A stretch of 32,242 nucleotides of DNA. It comes from a virus. This document shows, in pieces, positions 22,316 through 28,484 of the stretch. Every line of letters begins with the position of its first letter. The stretch's first letter is position 1. Position numbers and translations under genes: made by a program. The DNA lies in IMG/VR virus record IMGVR_UViG_3300042309_001149, positions 1 through 32,242 of that record; one strand, written 5' to 3'. The notes under the pieces are model-generated. The model was not told the origin of the DNA, ran no database searches, and saw only the letters and a list, made by a program, of their open reading frames with translations.

Positions 22316-22384
22316 TTTCTTTGTGATGTGCCCCTTGACAATGGCACACCCAACAGGCACACTGGCATTGCCCCTCACTTTCCC

Positions 22385-22843
22385 ATGGACTTTTCTAGCG
22401 TTAACGATTTCCTAAAGAAAGCCACCTCAGCCAAGAGCCGAGAGCGCCAAGTGATTGATGACGAACTAGACCCGTTTCTTTCAGACCCGGCCACTTTTGG
22501 TGTGACGCCTGAACTGGCAAAGACCATTGATGGCTTGAAGCATAAATATGGCGATGAAGCTTTCCGTCAAATTGGCATCTTCTGCCTAGGAAAATGGCTG
22601 GAAGTTCACCAGGAAGTGCTGAACCAGCACATTGAAAACGACGCAATGGATGGAGCGTTGTTGACAATGAATGACATCAGCAAACTGACGCTAACCATTC
22701 AAACCGTTGATGGCATTGGCAGTTTTGGTGGTGATGAAGATTGGAAGCGCATGCTGAAAAACAGCGTTGGGCAAGCGTTTCTGGAACACCTTGAAGAAGA
22801 TGGTCTTGACCCTATGTCCTTTTTTGGCAGGAGGAAATCATGA
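22385..22843 (+). CDS. Hypothetical acidic protein, 152 residues
   Basis: I favour the ATG at 22385 (MDFSSVNDFLKKATSAKSRE). A GTG at 22328 would add 19 residues with no convincing structure. The product is helical and contains IDDELDPFLSDPATFGVTPE, a central EAFRQIGIFCLGKWLEVHQE, and a C-terminal FLEHLEEDGLDPMSFFGRRKS. No known motif. It follows the HTH gene by 69 bp and ends with a strong AGGAGG ribosome site for the next gene within its own coding end. Confidence 0.6.
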   Translation: MDFSSVNDFLKKATSAKSRERQVIDDELDPFLSDPATFGVTPELAKTIDGLKHKYGDEAFRQIGIFCLGKWLEVHQEVLNQHIENDAMDGALLTMNDISKLTLTIQTVDGIGSFGGDEDWKRMLKNSVGQAFLEHLEEDGLDPMSFFGRRKS

Positions 22844-23013
22844 TCAACAGCAACGTGATGGACACTTACGCCATCTACTTTGAAGACGGTGATCAGTTTT
22901 CACTGACGGCCAAAGATAGCTTCTATGCTCATCGAATTGCCTTGTCACTTGCGCCTAATAAGAAGGTGGTCAAGATAGAAAAGCTTGGGCGACAAGAGGA
23001 TGGTGAACCATGA
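22840..23013 (+). CDS. 57-residue hypothetical protein
   Basis: The start ATG 22840 overlaps the previous stop (ATGA) and has a strong AGGAGG Shine-Dalgarno sequence at 22829-22834, unusual for this window, where many genes lack one. The product (MINSNVMDTYAIYFEDGDQF, then SLTAKDSFYAHRIALSLAPN and a Lys-rich end) looks like a small alpha/beta fold. The stop overlaps the next start (ATGA). Function unknown. Confidence 0.6.
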   Translation: MINSNVMDTYAIYFEDGDQFSLTAKDSFYAHRIALSLAPNKKVVKIEKLGRQEDGEP

Positions 23014-23354
23014 CTTCCCCATCGCTCCCTCCCATGATTAGCCTTTGCATTCCACCAGTGCTCAAGGCTGAAGCAGAACGCTTGGCCGCTGAAGAGCCAT
23101 CAGTGCATCCAGCATGGAGCAAGATTTCAGCACGAGGTAAGCACTTTGTTCTTCGCACTTCCTCCATTGAAGACATTGAGGAAGTGGCTGATTGGGCGCG
23201 ATCATGGCTGACAGAGCCTGCAGAGCCCCTAGACAAGGCTCGTAGGCAGGCTTTTCAGAACGTTGTAGAGCGAGCAGGGCGCCATGTGCATTTGGCTCCC
23301 ATTGGCTCTTGTCACTTCCTGGCGACTGGCTGGAAGCGCAAGGAAGGCCGATAA
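23010..23354 (+). CDS. Hypothetical protein, 114 residues
   Basis: The product contains PVLKAEAERLAAEEPSVHPA, then ARGKHFVLRTSSIEDIEEVA, DWARSWLTEPAEPLDKARRQ, and ends HFLATGWKRKEGR. It appears helical with one beta pair; the F-V-L-R-T-S-S-I-E-D-[IL]-E-E-V-A-D-W stretch resembles proteins seen in cyanobacterial genomes. No function known to me. It is translationally coupled to the preceding gene. Confidence 0.6.
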   Translation: MTSPSLPPMISLCIPPVLKAEAERLAAEEPSVHPAWSKISARGKHFVLRTSSIEDIEEVADWARSWLTEPAEPLDKARRQAFQNVVERAGRHVHLAPIGSCHFLATGWKRKEGR

Positions 23355-23383
23355 CACATAAGCACAAGTGATGGCTCTGGGGA

Positions 23384-23413
23384 TTGACAGGGCCTGGGGC
23401 TAGGAGGCAGTAT
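23384..23413 (+). promoter_or_regulatory. Possible promoter before the 112-residue gene
   Basis: A perfect TTGACA is followed after 18 bp by CAGTAT; a TATTGG lies three bases further on. The -10 match is poor, but this is the only real intergenic gap (83 bp) in this part of the cluster, and the hexamer matches the -35 elements of the promoters at 26.6-28.8 kb. Confidence 0.3.
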
Positions 23414-23437
23414 TGGCAAGTGTTCTTCACCACCACC

Positions 23438-23776
23438 ATGACCACCATCATTGATCAGCGAGCTTACGGCACCAACGCCTTTGTCAAGTATGACTACGGC
23501 ATGCAAATTGTCATGAACGCAGGATCTCCTTGCGTGGAATGGAGCTTTCACGTAAAAGATTTGCAGAAATGGCTTACCACCTTGGAAGAAACCATGGTGA
23601 GAGAAGAGAATGCTGGCAATCGTCGTGATCTGGAAAGCATGTATTTCAGCCTTAAGGCTGCTCATAATCGCCACTTGGAGCAGCATAAGGAGATTGTTAC
23701 TGAAGCGCCCACGGCTGATGATCTTCTGGCTTACTTGGCTGACTACGCTGCTGCAGTGGGAGAAAACAGAGCATGA
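23438..23776 (+). CDS. Hypothetical protein, 112 residues
   Basis: The ATG at 23438 (MTTIIDQRAYGTNAFVKYDY) is preferred to an upstream TTG at 23384, whose codons overlap the promoter-like hexamer. The product has a beta start (MQIVMNAGSPCVEWSFHVKD) and a long helical remainder (WLTTLEETMVREENAGNRRD, NRHLEQHKEIVTEAPTADDL). No motif recognised. Its stop overlaps the start of a small membrane protein gene (ATGA). Confidence 0.6.
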   Translation: MTTIIDQRAYGTNAFVKYDYGMQIVMNAGSPCVEWSFHVKDLQKWLTTLEETMVREENAGNRRDLESMYFSLKAAHNRHLEQHKEIVTEAPTADDLLAYLADYAAAVGENRA

Positions 23777-23895
23777 TGTCCCTACTTATTTGGCTGCTGA
23801 TGGGTGCCACGGCTGCGCTGGCGATTGTTAACCAGCCTTGGCTAGCGCTGATGACTCTGGCGCTTTGTTTCACGCTGAGGTGCTGTTGTGACTGA
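23773..23895 (+). CDS. 40-residue hydrophobic membrane protein
   Basis: The frame starts at ATG 23773 inside the previous stop codon and ends at TGA 23893-23895, overlapping the next gene by 8 bp. The product MMSLLIWLLMGATAALAIVN followed by PWLALMTLALCFTLRCCCD has two hydrophobic stretches separated by N-Q-P and a Cys-rich end. It may be a small two-pass membrane protein. Function unknown. Confidence 0.5.
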   Translation: MMSLLIWLLMGATAALAIVNQPWLALMTLALCFTLRCCCD

Positions 23896-24202
23896 TTCGA
23901 TTACCCCACCACCAGAGCTGGTAAGGCGTTGGATTCTTGAAAGCGACATTCTGGGTGAGGATATGTACGAAGGGATCGCCACCAGCGCCGCCCAATGGGG
24001 CGCAGACCAGGAGCTGGAGGCGTGCTGTGAGTGGTTAGAGAACCAGCCTCAGTGGATGGAAGATCTCCGCGCCGCCCGCCGCCCCAAGCCGCCGAGCTTG
24101 AAGGAGCAGGCGCTGGACTCACTTCGAAAAATTGAAGACAATAACGCTACTTACTTGGACGCGGATATTATCCGTCGCGCACTGGAAGCGCTACCTGAAT
24201 GA
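23888..24202 (+). CDS. MTDSITPPPELV-type protein of picocyanobacterial origin
   Basis: The start is a GTG at 23888, overlapping the previous gene. The 104-residue product opens MTDSITPPPELVRRWILESD, then TSAAQWGADQELEACCEWLE, and contains LRAARRPKPPSLKEQALDSL and a final ADIIRRALEALPE. This modular pattern is, from memory, a multi-copy family in freshwater Synechococcus and Cyanobium genomes and their phages, always short and often adjacent to MTDFRALCAEL-type genes, as here. The function is unknown. The block is more GC-rich than the surrounding phage genes. Confidence 0.8.
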   Translation: MTDSITPPPELVRRWILESDILGEDMYEGIATSAAQWGADQELEACCEWLENQPQWMEDLRAARRPKPPSLKEQALDSLRKIEDNNATYLDADIIRRALEALPE

Positions 24203-24384
24203 AGCCAGAGCATAAACGGGCTCTCCGTTGCTTTCTTCTTGAGAAACTCCGCGAGGTGACGTGTCTCCAGTTAAGCGAACTAACCGAAACTCATGATTGC
24301 CAGCCGTTTGATATGGCTGAACAATTTGAGATTGAGGTTGGACGTATTGAAAAACTCTTTTGTTATCCGCACTACGATGACTAA
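24199..24384 (+). CDS. 61-residue hypothetical protein
   Basis: The ATG overlaps the previous stop (ATGA). The product (MKPEHKRALRCFLLEKLREV, then TCLQLSELTETHDCQPFDMA and an acidic, aromatic end) is helical and contains three Cys. GC content is lower than in its two neighbours. It overlaps the next gene by 8 bp. Unknown family. Confidence 0.5.
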   Translation: MKPEHKRALRCFLLEKLREVTCLQLSELTETHDCQPFDMAEQFEIEVGRIEKLFCYPHYDD

Positions 24385-24601
24385 ACCTCTCTCCCCCGCC
24401 GCGCAAGCGGTGCTAGATGGATTTCGCGCTGTGCCAACTCTTATGGATGGACCGTCTATTGCCGCCGCCCTGCGAGCTGCTGCGGATCAGGTGGTGCCGC
24501 TTCACATCTGTGGCACTAACGCGACCCGTGCTCAAACCCGCCTTGGAATACGCCACAAACTGCTCGCCATCGCCGCCGAGCTGGAGGGTGGCAATGACTG
24601 A
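24377..24601 (+). CDS. LSPAAQAVLDGFR-type host-like protein
   Basis: The ATG at 24377 gives 74 residues: MTKPLSPAAQAVLDGFRAVP, then DGPSIAAALRAAADQVVPLH and RHKLLAIAAELEGGND. The L-S-P-A-A-Q-A-V-L-D-A-F/ S-I-A-A-A-L-R-A-A-A-D-Q-V layout is one I associate with small repeated genes in picocyanobacterial genomes and their phages. No function is known. Its stop overlaps the next start by several bases. Confidence 0.7.
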   Translation: MTKPLSPAAQAVLDGFRAVPTLMDGPSIAAALRAAADQVVPLHICGTNATRAQTRLGIRHKLLAIAAELEGGND

Positions 24602-24920
24602 CTTTCGTGCGCTGTGCGCTGAGCTGGCGAAACAACTAGAGGGATGGCAGTGCTATGCAAGCCCGGATGGCCCCAACGCTGAGGTGCTGGCCCGCGCCCG
24701 CGCCGCCCTGGCCCAGCCCGAGCCGCAGGGGCCGACGGATGAGGAGCTGCTGCGCTGTTATGGCCTCGCTAAGCGCGACCACTGCTACGAGGGGCCGATT
24801 GATGACTGGCCCAAACGAGCTGAACGGGCAGCGACTGTTCACGGCCTCCATGCCGTCCTCACCCGCTGGGGCCGCCCCGCCATCGAGCCGGTGCCTGGGG
24901 TGGAGGGTGCCGATGCTTAA
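24594..24920 (+). CDS. MTDFRALCAEL-type protein
   Basis: The ATG at 24594 gives 108 residues opening MTDFRALCAELAKQLEGWQC, then EVLARARAALAQPEPQGPTD and EELLRCYGLAKRDH, ending LTRWGRPAIEPVPGVEGADA. The linker AALAQPEPQGPTDEEL and the ending R-W-G-R-P-A-I-E-P-V-P are signature-like for a repeated gene family of freshwater Synechococcus and its phages, as I recall. The gene is strongly GC-rich. A shorter relative starts at 25026 (T-x-E-P-D-F-R-A-L-C-A). Unknown function. Confidence 0.75.
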   Translation: MTDFRALCAELAKQLEGWQCYASPDGPNAEVLARARAALAQPEPQGPTDEELLRCYGLAKRDHCYEGPIDDWPKRAERAATVHGLHAVLTRWGRPAIEPVPGVEGADA

Positions 24921-25029
24921 CGCCCTGCTCACCCTCGCCCTGCTGCTTGCCCTTGGCGTAGCGGTTGAACTGTGCATCAAGGTGGCCTTCGTGTGCCTGC
25001 TGCCGTTGCTGCTGAGGATGTCCAAGTGA
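24913..25029 (+). CDS. 38-residue hydrophobic membrane peptide
   Basis: The ATG at 24913 overlaps the previous coding end, and the TGA at 25027-25029 overlaps the next GTG start. The product MLNALLTLALLLALGVAVEL followed by CIKVAFVCLLPLLLRMSK is almost wholly hydrophobic with a basic end, likely one long or two short membrane helices. This is the third very small membrane protein in the cluster (others at 21235 and 23773). Confidence 0.5.
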   Translation: MLNALLTLALLLALGVAVELCIKVAFVCLLPLLLRMSK

Positions 25030-25256
25030 CCCAAGAGCCTGATTTTCGCGCATTATGTGCCAAACTCATGGACCGATGGACCAAAGGGAAAGACTACTGG
25101 TCTGTCCTAGCTCAAATCCAAAGCGCACTAGCTTATGATCCTCGTAACGACGACGACTACGACTCCTACGAATACGCTACAGAACCTATTCCCCATGACA
25201 CAACATGGGCGAAAACAACCCCCCCTGACGATGGAGGAATGGAAGGAACTGTATGA
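25026..25256 (+). CDS. MTDFRALCAEL-related protein, truncated form
   Basis: The GTG at 25026 gives 76 residues starting MTQEPDFRALCAKLMDRWTK. The first 15 residues parallel the gene at 24594 (D-F-R-A-L-C-A-[EK]-L), after which it diverges into an Asp/Tyr-rich segment (YDPRNDDDYDSYEYATEP) and a weak end. It could be a divergent paralogue or a degraded copy joined to other sequence. The last 62 bp overlap a further small frame starting at 25195. Confidence 0.55.
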   Translation: MTQEPDFRALCAKLMDRWTKGKDYWSVLAQIQSALAYDPRNDDDYDSYEYATEPIPHDTTWAKTTPPDDGGMEGTV

Positions 25257-25299
25257 ATGGTACGTTTACATTCTGTATCGAAACGCTGTTGACTATTAA
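25195..25299 (+). CDS. 34-residue peptide at the end of the small-gene cluster
   Basis: A frame from ATG 25195 to TAA 25297-25299 encodes MTQHGRKQPPLTMEEWKELY followed by EWYVYILYRNAVDY. The L-T-M-E-E-W-K-E-L-Y helix with aromatic end looks protein-like, and a perfect terminator starts 3 bp after its stop. It overlaps the 25026 gene by 62 bp in another frame, so only one of the two may be fully real. Confidence 0.45.
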   Translation: MTQHGRKQPPLTMEEWKELYEWYVYILYRNAVDY

Positions 25300-25301
25300 C
25301 C

Positions 25302-25325
25302 AAGGGCCGTAAGGCCCTTTTTTCT
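25302..25325 (+). terminator. Terminator of the small-gene cluster
   Basis: AAGGGCC (25302-25308), loop GTAA, GGCCCTT (25313-25319) followed by TTTTTC. A strong hairpin closing the rightward operon. Confidence 0.85.
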
Positions 25326-25348
25326 TGCCTAATCACACCCCGCCTATT

Positions 25349-25410
25349 GCAAGACAAAAGAAAAGAGGAGCTTTCGCTTTGCAAGACAAAAGAAAAGAGG
25401 AGCTTTCGCT
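25349..25410. repeat. 32-bp tandem duplication spanning half of a hairpin
   Basis: A 32-bp unit beginning GCAAGACAAAAGAAAAG and ending AGCTTTCGCTTT (25349-25380) is repeated immediately (25381-25410, lacking the last two T). Only the second copy continues into CCTCC, which completes the hairpin stem. Confidence 0.85.
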
Positions 25411-25414
25411 CCTC
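25393..25414. terminator. Hairpin with T run mainly on the minus strand
   Basis: GAGGAGC (25397-25403) and GCTCCTC (25408-25414) form a perfect 7-bp stem with loop TTTC. On the plus strand CTTCTTT follows; on the minus strand CTCTTTTCTTTTG follows, so it could terminate in either direction. Confidence 0.5.
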
Positions 25415-25469
25415 CTTCTTTACAAGCCTCCGATGAGCTTCTTTTCTTGGCGCATCTTCAACCAAGAGA

Positions 25470-25682
25470 ATGGAAACCTCACTCGCCCAATGCGCGATGG
25501 AGGCCCTTGCGGAATCCTCCTTTCCATTCAAACCCGTCCACCCTCACGGCTCAAAGAGGAGGTTGTTACGCCTCAGGACCGACTTGCCTGGAAAGCATAG
25601 CACCTCCTGCGTTGAAACAGGCCATTGGCAATGGAAGGGAGAAATGTGGTACGGTGAACACTGTCAGGAGGCGACTCCCTGA
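25470..25682 (+). CDS. Possible 70-residue protein
   Basis: In the 285-bp gap between the hairpin and the RlpA-like gene, the best frame starts at ATG 25470: METSLAQCAMEALAESSFPF, then KPVHPHGSKRRLLRLRTDLP, and ending ETGHWQWKGEMWYGEHCQEA. The helix at the start and the aromatic-rich end look coding. Competing frames in the same stretch (25433-25600, and one open to 25857) look less so. The last bases form an imperfect hairpin (25662-25682) just before the next gene. No family is recognised. Confidence 0.4.
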   Translation: METSLAQCAMEALAESSFPFKPVHPHGSKRRLLRLRTDLPGKHSTSCVETGHWQWKGEMWYGEHCQEATP

Positions 25683-25709
25683 CCCTCGCTATTTACTTCT
25701 TTTTACAAA

Positions 25710-26069
25710 ATGCTTCGTTTCTTTTCCATTGCTTCCATTGCTCTCAGCGCCTTGGCGCCCCTTGCAGTGGAGGCTAAATCCTCGTGCGGACTTGCCTCTC
25801 ACTATGGTCGTGGAGATGGCTTCGCTTGGCGCACAATGGCCAACGGCCAGCCCATGAATCCAAACGCTCTAACCACTGCCCATCGCACGCTGCCACTTGG
25901 CTCTAGGATCATCGTCACAAATCCGGCCAATGGGAAAAGCGTGAGGGTGACAGTTACGGACAGAGGTCCGTTCCACGGCGATAGGCGGCTCGATCTCAGC
26001 CATGGCGCCTTTAGTCATGTGGCGGAAGCCTCACAAGGTGTTGCTAGGCTTTGCTTCTCGTTGGCATAA
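25710..26069 (+). CDS. Secreted RlpA-like double-psi beta-barrel protein
   Basis: The 119-residue product has an export signal (MLRFFSIASIALSALAPLAV, cleavage likely after VEA at residue 22), then C-G-L-A-S-H-Y-G, a motif R-T-M-A-N-G-Q-P-M-N, LTTAHRTLPLGSRIIVTNPA and VRVTVTDRGPFHGDRRLDLS with Asp84, ending ASQGVARLCFSLA. This is the RlpA barrel with its conserved His and Asp. RlpA proteins cut naked glycan strands of peptidoglycan. No SPOR domain is present, so it should not target the septum. The mature protein is exported by the host Sec system, unlike the lysin. It may help entry, lysis or wall remodelling. Confidence 0.85.
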   Translation: MLRFFSIASIALSALAPLAVEAKSSCGLASHYGRGDGFAWRTMANGQPMNPNALTTAHRTLPLGSRIIVTNPANGKSVRVTVTDRGPFHGDRRLDLSHGAFSHVAEASQGVARLCFSLA

Positions 26070-26091
26070 TTCGCGAGAGCACGGAATCCCG

Positions 26092-26117
26092 AGCGCTTCG
26101 TAAGAGGCGCTTTTTTA
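26092..26117 (+). terminator. Terminator of the RlpA-like gene
   Basis: AGCGCTTC (26092-26099), loop GTAA, GAGGCGCT (26104-26111; one G-U pair) followed by TTTTTT. Confidence 0.75.
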
Positions 26118-26153
26118 TGACACGACTAGCTTTGTAATAGTTCTTCACGAACC

Positions 26154-26181
26154 TTGCGGGATCCGGCTGGTCGTGTAATGT
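26154..26181 (+). promoter_or_regulatory. Promoter for the 65-residue membrane protein gene
   Basis: TTGCGG (26154-26159), a 16-bp spacer and TAATGT (26176-26181). The expected start lies about 15 bp before the ATG at 26203. The hexamers match the TTGCGC/TACTGT promoter at 28485. Confidence 0.6.
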
Positions 26182-26202
26182 GCTCTCGTCGCCTCGCTTT
26201 CG

Positions 26203-26400
26203 ATGAAGAACCTTCCTTCCATTGTTTCTTTCTTCTCTATTTCCTGCGGCATGAGTATGCTCACTCTGGCCGCATTGGTGCATACGCCCGAGCCGCAAGA
26301 TAGCCCGGCAATGCTTCGCCAGTGCCTAAACATTCACCCTGAGCGTTACTGCCGCCTCACTTACGCTCCGTCTACAGTGAAGGCAATGGAAAGTAGGTGA
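26203..26400 (+). CDS. 65-residue signal/membrane-anchored protein
   Basis: The product starts MKNLPSIVSFFSISCGMSML followed by TLAALVHTPEPQ, a signal or anchor helix. The exported part contains RQCLNIHPERYCRLTYAPST, where the C-L-x-I-H-P-E-R-Y-C motif holds two Cys that may form a disulfide. I recall similar small exported proteins in cyanophage and cyanobacterial genomes. It has its own promoter and is followed with ATGA overlap by the next gene. Confidence 0.65.
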   Translation: MKNLPSIVSFFSISCGMSMLTLAALVHTPEPQDSPAMLRQCLNIHPERYCRLTYAPSTVKAMESR

Positions 26401-26606
26401 TGTTTGAGCCTGGCACAATTGTTGACCTCAACGACCACATCTTTGGCTGGAGAGGACAATATAAAGTGCTCCCTAAGAAGGCAGAAACCTCCCTGGTCAA
26501 GATTAAGAATCTGGGGACAAACAGTGAGCAGTTTGTCAGTGCTGACAGGCTTCGCAGGAGTCGCTTGTCACAATTCTTCATCAAGGGCCTTGCACCCAAG
26601 CGATAA
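26400..26606 (+). CDS. 68-residue hypothetical protein, SH3-like pattern
   Basis: Start at ATG 26400 within the previous stop; a GTG at 26397 is also in frame. The product MFEPGTIVDLNDHIFGWRGQ continues YKVLPKKAETSLVKIKNLGT and ends SRLSQFFIKGLAPKR. The alternation of short strands with G-W-R-G-Q-Y-x-V fits a small SH3-like barrel, but this is a pattern-level guess. Basic end suggests nucleic-acid contact. Confidence 0.55.
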   Translation: MFEPGTIVDLNDHIFGWRGQYKVLPKKAETSLVKIKNLGTNSEQFVSADRLRRSRLSQFFIKGLAPKR

Positions 26607-26628
26607 GCAGCGCTGATGGTTCAGGGGC

Positions 26629-26680
26629 TTGACCGGGGCTCCGTCCATGGGCATTATGGCTTCAACGAGGCGCGAGCCTC
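26629..26680 (+). promoter_or_regulatory. Promoter and 5'-terminal GCGA hairpin, copy 1
   Basis: TTGACC (26629-26634), exactly 17 bp, CATTAT (26652-26657), nine bases, then GAGGC-GCGA-GCCTC (26667-26680). Start of transcription is expected 2-3 bases before the stem. Sixteen pyrimidine-rich bases separate the hairpin from the ATG at 26697. Confidence 0.75.
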
Positions 26681-26696
26681 TCATTCCTTCCTTCCC

Positions 26697-27002
26697 ATGA
26701 CCACCTACCTCATCGGCTACGCAACCAAAACCCCCATCGTGCGCGGCTTCCTTCGCCACGCTGGCAGCAGCATCGTCAGCGTGGAATTTGTCAAGGCTGA
26801 CGGCAGCCTCCGCAAGATCCAATTCAATCCTTGCGACCGCCAGGAAATCAAAGGCACTGGCAAGCCCTCTACCAATACTTCCATCGTTCGCTGCCGCGAC
26901 TTTGCAGTGGCCCGCAAGGATGGGCAGGGCGCTTGGCGCTCCTTTGACTGCGAGCGTGTGGTGAGCATCACTGCCAAAGGCGAGACGCTGGTGCTGGCCT
27001 GA
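26697..27002 (+). CDS. Hypothetical protein, 101 residues, hairpin-led gene 1
   Basis: The start ATG 26697 follows the hairpin leader at the same spacing as in the four related genes. The product starts MTTYLIGYATKTPIVRGFLR, contains strand-rich segments (SIVSVEFVKADGSLRKIQFN) and ends WRSFDCERVVSITAKGETLV. The ending W-R-S-F-x-x-E/D-R-V-x-S-I is seen in small WYL-like or Sm-like barrels, but I cannot assign a family. The codons are more GC-rich than in the upstream small genes, suggesting good expression. Confidence 0.65.
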   Translation: MTTYLIGYATKTPIVRGFLRHAGSSIVSVEFVKADGSLRKIQFNPCDRQEIKGTGKPSTNTSIVRCRDFAVARKDGQGAWRSFDCERVVSITAKGETLVLA

Positions 27003-27024
27003 TCGTTTGTAAACAATTGTGACG

Positions 27025-27079
27025 GGGGCCAATCCAGGCCCCTCTCTCCTGTATTGTTCTCTCACGAGGCGCGAGCCTC
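27025..27079 (+). promoter_or_regulatory. Terminator-like stem, -10 and GCGA hairpin, copy 2
   Basis: GGGGCC/GGCCCC (27025-27042, six-base loop) forms a stem after the previous gene. TATTGT (27052-27057) lies eight bases before GAGGC-GCGA-GCCTC (27066-27079). No -35 hexamer is visible at 17 bp. Eighteen pyrimidine-rich bases precede the ATG at 27098. Confidence 0.65.
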
Positions 27080-27097
27080 TCCCTTCCTTTCCCTCCC

Positions 27098-27358
27098 ATG
27101 GCAACCATTCCCACTGTCCACCTCAACGGCACCGGCTTCACCGATCTGCGCGATGGCTACGCTGCTGCGTACGATGCCATCGACAAGGCCATTGACGCCC
27201 TGGCGAAAGCCGAGCTCAATGGGAGGGATTTCTATCCGCAGGGCCCTGATGCCTACTATCACGCTCGCAAGGAGCGCGATCAGGCCTTTTACCGCCTGCA
27301 TGCTGTTCACGACTACGTGGGCGAGATGCTGGCTGGCATTTGTGATCAGCAGCGCTGA
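27098..27358 (+). CDS. IPTVHLNGT-type phage protein, hairpin-led gene 2
   Basis: The 86-residue product begins MATIPTVHLNGTGFTDLRDG, then YAAAYDAIDKAIDALAKAEL, NGRDFYPQGPDAYYHARKER and a final helix. The pair I-P-T-V-H-L-N-G-T and N-G-R-D-[YF]-Y-P-Q-G defines, as I recall, a small family found in many phages of diverse bacteria, all helical and of unknown role. It is a complete, full-length member. It carries its own promoter/hairpin leader and is followed by a hairpin containing the promoter of the DUF932 gene. Confidence 0.8.
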   Translation: MATIPTVHLNGTGFTDLRDGYAAAYDAIDKAIDALAKAELNGRDFYPQGPDAYYHARKERDQAFYRLHAVHDYVGEMLAGICDQQR

Positions 27359-27385
27359 AGCGCCAAAGCGTGAAGTTTTGTAACG

Positions 27386-27418
27386 GGGCTTGACCTCAGG
27401 CCCCAAATGAACTAACTT
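27386..27418 (+). promoter_or_regulatory. Promoter of the DUF932 gene embedded in a hairpin
   Basis: TTGACC (27390-27395), 17 bp, TAACTT (27413-27418). The -35 lies inside a stem GGGGCTTG/CAGGCCCC (27386-27405, loop ACCT, one G-U) that could end the previous transcript. The leader to the ATG at 27451 is pyrimidine-rich but lacks the GCGA hairpin of its neighbours. Confidence 0.65.
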
Positions 27419-27450
27419 TTCTTTCGTCAGTCAACTTTCCTCTCAAAGCC

Positions 27451-28452
27451 ATGAGCCACCAATTCACCTCCGGCGTGTTCTTCAATAACGAGCCCGCCTG
27501 GCACAAGCTTGGCACCGTCCTCGACGGCACCCAGCCCGCCCGTGAAGCTTTCGCCACTGCCAATGCCTCCTGGGAAACCATCAGCACTCCCGTGTTTGAT
27601 CCCACTGGTGAGCCCATCCCTGGCTACCAGGCCATCACTCGCGGCGACACTGGCAACGTGCTCTCCATCCAAAGCGAAAGCTATGCCATCGTTCAAAACG
27701 AACAGCTCATTCGCGTGGCAGAAGCCCTGCATGAAGATGCAACGATGGATGCCGTAGTAGTGCTCAACGAAGGGCGCAAGGTGGCATTCACCGCCAAGGT
27801 GAACAATTCCGAAGCTGATGTGCTCCCTGGTGACACCATCCACCAGTACCTTGTTGGTTGCACTTCTCACGATGGCACTATTGCTTTCCAGGTGATGTTC
27901 AGCCCCATTCGTGTAGTGTGTCAGAACACGCTTTCCTATGCTCTGGGCCGTGCTGCTGCTGGTGCATCCACCAAGAAGATGCGCATTCGCCATACCAAGA
28001 ACGCCAACGCTCTCATTGATCACCTCCCCTCGATCATTGATATGCAGCGCCAGCAGTTCACTGCGGGCATTGATGAACTGAAAGCAATGGCCGCCAAGCC
28101 CTGCACTTCCGCTCTGTTCCGTCAGTATTGCGAAAGCGTGTTTGCCGATCAACTGGTGGGCATGACCAATGACAAGCGGGGCGACAAAAGCACTGCCCGC
28201 TCCAAGAAGCTGGAAGACCTCACTGCCTGGGACAGTGTGGCCAACAAATTCCATGGGGAAGGCATTGGCTTTGATATTCCCGGTGTGCAGGGCACCATGT
28301 GGGGCGCCTATCAAGCCATCACGGAGTATTTCTCGCACGATGCAGGCCGTGCCGTGGATTCCATTGATGCTGCCCGCCAGCGTCTAGAGAGCCTCTACTG
28401 GGGCACTGGTGCTGCCACCATCGCCAAGGCCCACTCCCTGGCTCTGGTCTGA
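27451..28452 (+). CDS. DUF932 (phage/plasmid-like) protein
   Basis: The 333-residue product starts MSHQFTSGVFFNNEPAWHKL and shows the DUF932 series: G-T-V-L-D at the start, an N-x-E-L-[LI] block (VQNEQLIRVAEAL), KVAFTAKV, HQYLVGCTSHDGTIAFQVMF, IRVVCQNTLSYALG and a helical C-terminal half with WDSVANKFHGEGIG and TMWGAYQAITEYFSHDAGR. Members are widespread in phages and plasmids, where they are sometimes annotated as associated with replication or DNA modification; none has a settled function. It is the longest gene of the hairpin-led block and appears strongly expressed by codon choice. It is full-length compared with the family's usual 300-350 residues. Confidence 0.88.
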   Translation: MSHQFTSGVFFNNEPAWHKLGTVLDGTQPAREAFATANASWETISTPVFDPTGEPIPGYQAITRGDTGNVLSIQSESYAIVQNEQLIRVAEALHEDATMDAVVVLNEGRKVAFTAKVNNSEADVLPGDTIHQYLVGCTSHDGTIAFQVMFSPIRVVCQNTLSYALGRAAAGASTKKMRIRHTKNANALIDHLPSIIDMQRQQFTAGIDELKAMAAKPCTSALFRQYCESVFADQLVGMTNDKRGDKSTARSKKLEDLTAWDSVANKFHGEGIGFDIPGVQGTMWGAYQAITEYFSHDAGRAVDSIDAARQRLESLYWGTGAATIAKAHSLALV

Positions 28453-28484
28453 GCATTGCAATGGAGGGAAATGGGGCTGGGGGC

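Noticed and set aside
22328-22384. GTG start adding 19 residues to the 152-residue protein
   Set aside because: The added residues have no structural pattern, and there is an ATG at 22385 that begins a well-formed helix. Not excluded, but less likely.
27427-28338. A 303-codon open frame on the minus strand opposite the DUF932 gene
   Set aside because: The plus strand encodes a full DUF932 protein with conserved blocks. The minus frame gives no recognisable domains and reflects GC-biased codon structure.
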